Of a DNA stretch of 9,965 bases, positions 6,284 through 9,965 are shown piece after piece; the first letter of the stretch is position 1, and the number at the start of each line of letters is the position of its first letter. Where the stretch lies: positions 1-9,965 of the forward strand of contig JAWOJF010000364.1 in assembly GCA_046481785.1 (NCBI GenBank). Reading direction: 5' to 3'. A model generated the notes under the pieces. It saw nothing but the letters and a program-made list of their open reading frames with translations, ran no database searches and was not told where the DNA came from. The DNA comes from JAWOJF01 sp046481785 (lineage in GTDB: Bacteria; Bacteroidota; Ignavibacteria; Ignavibacteriales; Ignavibacteriaceae). A program made the position numbers and the translations under genes.

Positions 6284-8032
6284 TTATGGTATTGACTCTA
6301 CAATGTATGAGCCTTCCTCTTCCTTCAAAAAGCTTTTAATATCAAACGTGGATTCCTGGGGCAGGCTTGCTTCCTGGCGGTTAAAACGGGAAAGTTTTGT
6401 ATATAATTCCTGCTTGTTGTTAAATTCTTTAAGATAAAATACTCGTACTTTATTCCTGTTTTTTATCAGCCAGTTCAGGGTAATTTTCATCTTTTCAAGA
6501 TCTTCATTATCCGGAGTTGACTGGAGATTTAAAGTGCGTTCAAAATAATCATCAAGAGCTGTTTCAAAATAATCTTTCTCTTTCAGAGCATATTTCTTAA
6601 TATAAATTTTCCCTTCAAGCATTAAAACATAATCTTTACCAAAAGCTTCGGTAATTTCAAATAAAACATTGGCAAGGTTTACAGGTTCGGCAAGTAGTGA
6701 TGATTTATGCGTTTGTGCAAGTATCATATCTATAAGCTGCTTAACTTCTGCTGCTTTTTCATATTTCTGTTTTTCGGAGTACTCCTTCATTTTATTTATC
6801 AGTCTGTTAAGTGCATACTGGTTTTTGCCGTAAAGGAATTCATACACCTTTTCAAGTTCCGAGACGTATGCCGCTTTATCATTATTAATACATGGAGCGG
6901 TGCATCTTTCTATATCTGCTAGAAAACATTTTTTACCATGACCAAATTCTTTGTCGTCACATTCTCTTAATGCAAAAGTTTTTTGCACCATCTCAAAAAT
7001 TGAAAGAGCTTTATTTTTTGTAATAAATAGTCCGAAATAATCATTCCCGTCAAAGTCGAAATAATTGCTTATTTCAATAGTAGGGAATGGATGGCCTATC
7101 GTAACCCTCAAAAAATATTTATTACCGTATCTCTTAAGCATAGTATTATGCCGGGGATTAATAACCTTTATCATTTCAGCTTCTGTCAGGAGTGCTGTTA
7201 ATTCAGAATTAGTAATCTGAATCTTTAACCGTGAAGCCTGTTTGATAATTTTTTTTGCTTTCCGGGGTGCAGTAGGTGAGAAGTAGCTTTTAAGCCTGTC
7301 CTTTAATGATTTTGCCTTTCCTATATATATAATTTCATTTTTTGAATTCAGGAAGCAGTAAATTCCCGGTGCATCCGGAAGGCTGGATACATCTTCACCA
7401 AGCTTCTTTTTGATTTTTACCTGCTTTGCTTCTGATTTTGGAACAGACTGGAACTTTACAAGTTCTCCTATATAATTAATTTTATGTTTTTCTTTTATTT
7501 CCCGAAGCATCTTAATAAGAACGTGAGCAGTTACCTCTGCATCTGGTAAGGCGCGGTGTGCCTGCGGATTTATTATACTTAAATGCCGGCAGACTGACCC
7601 AAGTGATTTGCTTCTTAATGCAGGATATATTCTCCGGGCTATTTTTAACGTACAGAGACTAACATTTTCCGGTTCTTCTCTGCCCGAGTATATAAATTCT
7701 CTTCTTAGAAAACTTTTATCAAAAGAAAGGTTATGCGCAGTTAAAATATCATTGGAAATAAACTGAGAGACACTGTCTGCTATCTCTTCAAAAAACGGGG
7801 CATTGTAAACATCATCGTTAGTTATACCGGTAAGACTTGTTATATAATACGGAACATCTCTCCCCGGATTCACTAATGTATGAAACCTGTCAACTATTTT
7901 GGAATTTACTACCTTAACCAGCCCGACTTCAATTATGCTGCCGAAACGCGGTGAACCTCCTGTGGTCTCTACGTCAACAATACAGAACTCAGCCTCATCA
8001 ATAGTCAGCGATAATATATCTTCAGCAATCAT
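6284..8032 (-). CDS. DEDDh exonuclease (DnaQ-like) fused to a UvrC N-terminal-like GIY-YIG nuclease
   Basis: 582 residues from ATG 8032; numbering below counts from the in-frame TTG at 8053, seven residues upstream, so subtract 7. Domain 1 (about 20-185) is a DnaQ/PolC-type 3'-5' exonuclease: DVET (D27, E29), NLSFD (D112), HRALPD (H166, D171). Domain 2 (about 222-310) is a GIY-YIG endonuclease as in UvrC/Cho: GIY at 230-232, YIG at 243-245, R253, E291, and NPRHN. Next come four cysteines, C365, C376, C384 and C388 (ERCTAPC), spaced almost as the [4Fe-4S] ligands reported for E. coli UvrC, then a UVR-like helix (KQKYEKAAEVKQLI, 428-441). The UvrC C-terminal RNase-H-like nuclease and HhH domains are absent. 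Such exonuclease-GIY-YIG fusions are known in Bacteroidota and Actinobacteria and are often annotated as DNA polymerase III epsilon subunit or Cho-like excision endonuclease. A cytosolic DNA-repair role is inferred. No ribosome binding site is visible for either start. Confidence 0.9.
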   Translation of the reverse strand: MIAEDILSLTIDEAEFCIVDVETTGGSPRFGSIIEVGLVKVVNSKIVDRFHTLVNPGRDVPYYITSLTGITNDDVYNAPFFEEIADSVSQFISNDILTAHNLSFDKSFLRREFIYSGREEPENVSLCTLKIARRIYPALRSKSLGSVCRHLSIINPQAHRALPDAEVTAHVLIKMLREIKEKHKINYIGELVKFQSVPKSEAKQVKIKKKLGEDVSSLPDAPGIYCFLNSKNEIIYIGKAKSLKDRLKSYFSPTAPRKAKKIIKQASRLKIQITNSELTALLTEAEMIKVINPRHNTMLKRYGNKYFLRVTIGHPFPTIEISNYFDFDGNDYFGLFITKNKALSIFEMVQKTFALRECDDKEFGHGKKCFLADIERCTAPCINNDKAAYVSELEKVYEFLYGKNQYALNRLINKMKEYSEKQKYEKAAEVKQLIDMILAQTHKSSLLAEPVNLANVLFEITEAFGKDYVLMLEGKIYIKKYALKEKDYFETALDDYFERTLNLQSTPDNEDLEKMKITLNWLIKNRNKVRVFYLKEFNNKQELYTKLSRFNRQEASLPQESTFDIKSFLKEEEGSYIVESIP

Positions 8033-8048
8033 AAGACAAAAATCAATA

Positions 8049-8069
8049 GTCAAAAGTCAAAAGTCAAAA
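8049..8069. repeat. Three tandem copies of GTCAAAA in the divergent promoter region
   Basis: Three perfect 7-base units (TTTTGAC on the minus strand) lie just before the exonuclease fusion gene; the last overlaps the alternative TTG start at 8053. On the minus strand each unit contains TTTG, the core of a Bacteroidota -33 element. A degenerate inverted counterpart (CTTTTAACCTTTAACTTT, 8101-8118) lies on the other side of the gap. Confidence 0.7.
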
Positions 8070-8159
8070 GGAAAATGGGAAAAACTAAATTATTTTTTGT
8101 CTTTTAACCTTTAACTTTCTACTTACTGTCATTTTAGATATATTTATCGCTAAATTATT

Positions 8160-8163
8160 GAGG
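8160..8163 (+). promoter_or_regulatory. Ribosome binding site favouring ATG 8167 of the metallophosphoesterase
   Basis: GAGG ends three bases before ATG 8167, a short but usable spacing. It would lie inside the coding region if the in-frame TTG at 8158 were used, and that codon has no purine-rich sequence upstream. Confidence 0.45.
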
Positions 8164-8166
8164 ATT

Positions 8167-8976
8167 ATGAGTTCAATTAATATTCTTTTTGTCGGGGATA
8201 TAATCGGGAAACCCGGTTTAAACTTAGTTCAAACATGGCTTCCGGGCCTTATTCAAAAATATAAAGCTGATTTTGTTATTGCCAACGGTGAAAATGTTTC
8301 TGATGGTAAAGGCTGTACTGAAAAGGAAGGAAAGGCTCTTTTTGAGCTGGGGGTTCATGTAATTACAGGCGGTAACCATACATGGGATAAACACCAGTCG
8401 CAGGATTATCTGAAAGCCGAATCACGCTCCCTTCGCCCGTTTAATTACCCTAAAGGTACTTACGGCAACGGTTATCATGTGGCAGATACTAAAAAAGGCA
8501 AAGTTGCTGTTTTAAATCTGCAGGGCAGAACTTTTATGGCATCAATCGATTGTCCGTTCCGTGCTGCTGACTGGATAGTTCCAAAATTAAGATCAGAAAC
8601 CAAGGTCATTTTTATTGATTTCCATGCAGAAGCTACCGCTGAAAAAATTGCAATGGCTAATTATCTTGATGGTAAGATCAGCGTATTAGTTGGTACACAT
8701 ACACATGTTCAGACTGCAGATGAAAGAATTTTTCCTAATGGCACCGGTTATATTACCGATGTTGGAATGACAGGGCCTTATGAATCTGTAATAGGAATGA
8801 AAACCCAGGCTGCAGTTAACAGGTTTATTTATCAGACTCCGCAAAAATATGAAACTGCCGAAAATGATGTTCATCTATGCGGTATGTTTTTTAAAGTAAG
8901 CACCGAAACAGGCAAAACATTAGAACTGGAAAGAATTCTTTTTCCTGATTTTATCAGGAACGTTGAAAAAGTATGA
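8167..8976 (+). CDS. ymdB: YmdB-type metallophosphoesterase (TIGR00282 family)
   Basis: 269 residues from ATG 8167, the usual size (about 265). The calcineurin-like dinuclear metal site is complete: D11 (FVGDIIGKPG), E42 and N43 (NGENVSDGKG), N70 and H71 (GGNHTWD), H153 (DFHAEAT), H178 and H180 (GTHTHVQTAD). The family fingerprints RPFNYP, YITDVGMTGPY and VIGMK are also present, so I regard it as catalytically intact. Bacillus subtilis YmdB hydrolyses 2',3'-cyclic nucleotides and affects biofilm and RNA turnover; many bacteria carry the gene next to rny or other housekeeping genes, which is not the case here. It is cytosolic. Its stop overlaps the start of the methyltransferase gene by four bases (ATGA), so the two are co-translated. 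The in-frame TTG at 8158 is a less likely start. Confidence 0.93.
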   Translation: MSSINILFVGDIIGKPGLNLVQTWLPGLIQKYKADFVIANGENVSDGKGCTEKEGKALFELGVHVITGGNHTWDKHQSQDYLKAESRSLRPFNYPKGTYGNGYHVADTKKGKVAVLNLQGRTFMASIDCPFRAADWIVPKLRSETKVIFIDFHAEATAEKIAMANYLDGKISVLVGTHTHVQTADERIFPNGTGYITDVGMTGPYESVIGMKTQAAVNRFIYQTPQKYETAENDVHLCGMFFKVSTETGKTLELERILFPDFIRNVEKV

Positions 8977-9734
8977 TAAATTTTCCTCTGCCCAGGATTG
9001 ACGGCGATGATGAATTAAGGAAGCTTCTGCTGCCGCATTGCAGATTTAAAAATGGAAAAATCTGGAAAGACGGTATACATAAGATAGGATGTGTTGATGC
9101 TGCCGATCAAAAAGCACTAAAAAAACTTATGGAGGAAGAAAAAGCTGTTCTTGCAATTCATGATCCTCCATATAATTTTGTTGCTTTTGAAGAGAGGGAT
9201 GTTAATAAGTTTGTTGATTGGTGTAAATTATGGATAAACAATACATTTGAAAATTTAGATTCTAACGCAGCTCTTTATATCTGGCTTGGAGCAGACCAGA
9301 ATAATCATTTTCAGCCCCTCCCTGATTTTATGAAAATGATGAGCACAACGGCTTTTAACTCAAGAAGTTTTATCACTATGCGCAACCAGCGCGGGTATGG
9401 GACTCATAAAAACTGGATGGCTGTAAGGCAGGAGCTTTTGTATTATGTAAAAGGTAATCCACGGTTTAATGTAGAGGCAGAATATACTGATATTCCTAAA
9501 ATTCTTAGAGGTTATTACAAAAAAATAAACGGCAAAGAAACTGAAAATCTGGAAAGAAGTAAATCAGTTAATATTCGTGCGGGGAATGTCTGGGTTGATA
9601 TACAGCAGGTATTCTACAGGTGCGAGGCTGTCGTCAACCGTGGAATGGCACAAGGCGCACTGAGTTCCAATGGACTGGAGGGCGCCCGCAGCGTCGAAAA
9701 AGCCTGTGACTCCCACCACTGCGTTCAGTTCTAG
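8973..9734 (+). CDS. DNA methyltransferase (N6-adenine/N4-cytosine), 3' part replaced at a chimeric junction
   Basis: The open frame has 253 codons, but only about the first 216 residues (to base 9620, ending VWVDIQQVFYR) look native. Motif IV, the catalytic DPPY, is at 64-67 (IHDPPYNF), followed by helix and strand segments (LWINNTFENL, AALYIWLGA), and RNQRGYGTHKNWM with ELLYYVKG, typical of site-specific methyltransferases. Motif IV before a target-recognition region implies the beta-class order, so the AdoMet-binding FxGxG motif should come at the C-terminus; it is missing because the sequence changes to about 62% GC foreign DNA at 9620. The last 37 codons (CEAVVNRG to CVQF) are the antisense of a cytochrome gene and are not a real tail. 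The start overlaps the ymdB stop (ATGA). Whether it belonged to a restriction-modification system or was an orphan cannot be seen. As shown, the protein could not methylate. Confidence 0.8.
   Translation: MINFPLPRIDGDDELRKLLLPHCRFKNGKIWKDGIHKIGCVDAADQKALKKLMEEEKAVLAIHDPPYNFVAFEERDVNKFVDWCKLWINNTFENLDSNAALYIWLGADQNNHFQPLPDFMKMMSTTAFNSRSFITMRNQRGYGTHKNWMAVRQELLYYVKGNPRFNVEAEYTDIPKILRGYYKKINGKETENLERSKSVNIRAGNVWVDIQQVFYRCEAVVNRGMAQGALSSNGLEGARSVEKACDSHHCVQF
9617..9622. other. Junction between two unrelated DNAs (probable assembly chimera)
   Basis: Left of this point the plus strand codes for a methyltransferase at roughly 40% GC; right of it the minus strand codes for a cytochrome at about 62% GC. 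Both proteins break off here internally. The join lies at or next to AGG|TG, where only a few bases could be shared. No inverted repeats, target duplication or transposase are seen at the boundary. Confidence 0.75.
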
Positions 9735-9965
9735 AAGCGCAAGGGTGTTCGCAGGGTCGTTGAGATCGACGGCACCCTGGCTCAGGGCCGTGACCAGGGC
9801 AGGAGACAAAGCCTCCATGTCCACCTTGAGGCCCAACCCAAGAGCCGCGCTCGGGCTCAGACCGTCGCCTACGCCCCCGCCTTGGAGACCGGCAATGGTT
9901 TGGTGCAATTGCAGGGTCCCGCCCCAGAAAGCCTCGTCGCCGAAAGTGTCAAAACGGAAGATCTG
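9618..9965 (-). CDS. Internal fragment of a c-type cytochrome gene from GC-rich DNA (both ends missing)
   Basis: On the minus strand the frame is open from the window edge and codes for about 116 residues: QIFRFDTFGDEAFWGG, then LQLHQTIAG, a glycine-rich stretch, SPSAALGLGLKVD, LNDPANTLALLELNAVVGVTG, and finally QCALCHSTVDDSLAP, in which CALCH is a class-I haem-c attachment motif. The pattern is familiar from proteobacterial periplasmic cytochrome-c-domain proteins of unknown function that begin with FDTFGDE..W. Homology stops at Pro (codon 9618-9620), exactly where the methyltransferase homology ends; the frame then runs through AT-rich DNA to a stop at 9564. GC is about 62%, unlike everything upstream. 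No start codon or signal peptide is in view. Probably from a different genome than the rest of the window. Confidence 0.75.

Noticed and set aside
9621..9734. C-terminal residues CEAVVNRG to CVQF as a genuine methyltransferase tail
   Set aside because: They are the antisense translation of a cytochrome c coding region at 62% GC and lack the expected FxGxG motif.

Overview
The window is AT-rich (roughly 37-40% GC in the coding parts sampled) up to about position 9620. It reads as a piece of an FCB-group bacterium, most likely Bacteroidota or Ignavibacteria. The grounds are a TTTG / TAnnTTTG promoter before the ferredoxin gene, a Bacteroidota-style mix of secreted proteins (glycosidase with a C-terminal Fn3-like domain, S9 peptidase, outer-membrane barrel), a small OB-fold protein of a kind common in that group, and a DnaQ-exonuclease/GIY-YIG fusion. 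The taxon is inferred from gene content; no rRNA or tRNA is present. Both ends cut through genes, which fits a short metagenomic contig.

Layout. (1) 2-430: 3' end of a secreted, probable glycosyl-hydrolase-like protein. (2) 431-838: intergenic region with a GC-rich nested palindrome (516-579) and the ferredoxin promoter. (3) 839-1189: seven-iron ferredoxin, apparently alone. (4) 1410-2051: small outer-membrane beta-barrel protein, followed by a hairpin between convergent genes. (5) Minus strand 2981-2131: membrane-anchored OB-fold protein, then a YjbQ-family protein, packed as a two-gene operon. (6) Minus strand 5668-3065: large secreted S9 prolyl-oligopeptidase-type peptidase. (7) 5772-6224: exported thioredoxin-like protein, divergent from the peptidase. 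(8) Minus strand 8032-6284: exonuclease fused to the N-terminal half of a UvrC-like protein. (9) 8167-8976: YmdB-type metallophosphoesterase whose stop overlaps the start of a DNA methyltransferase (8973 onward).

At about 9620 the sequence changes abruptly. The methyltransferase loses homology in mid-gene, GC rises to about 62% (214 of 345 bases counted), and the opposite strand carries the inside of a c-type cytochrome with a CxxCH motif. Two unrelated genes, each cut internally, meet at one point. The simplest reading is a chimeric assembly join; a real illegitimate recombination is less likely.

Most genes here are housekeeping or cell-envelope functions without a common pathway. I see no CRISPR array, prophage, insertion sequence, toxin-antitoxin pair or clear new multi-gene system. 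The most interesting protein is the exonuclease-UvrC-like fusion, which keeps both nuclease active sites and a UvrC-type four-cysteine set. The nested palindrome is the most interesting non-coding element.
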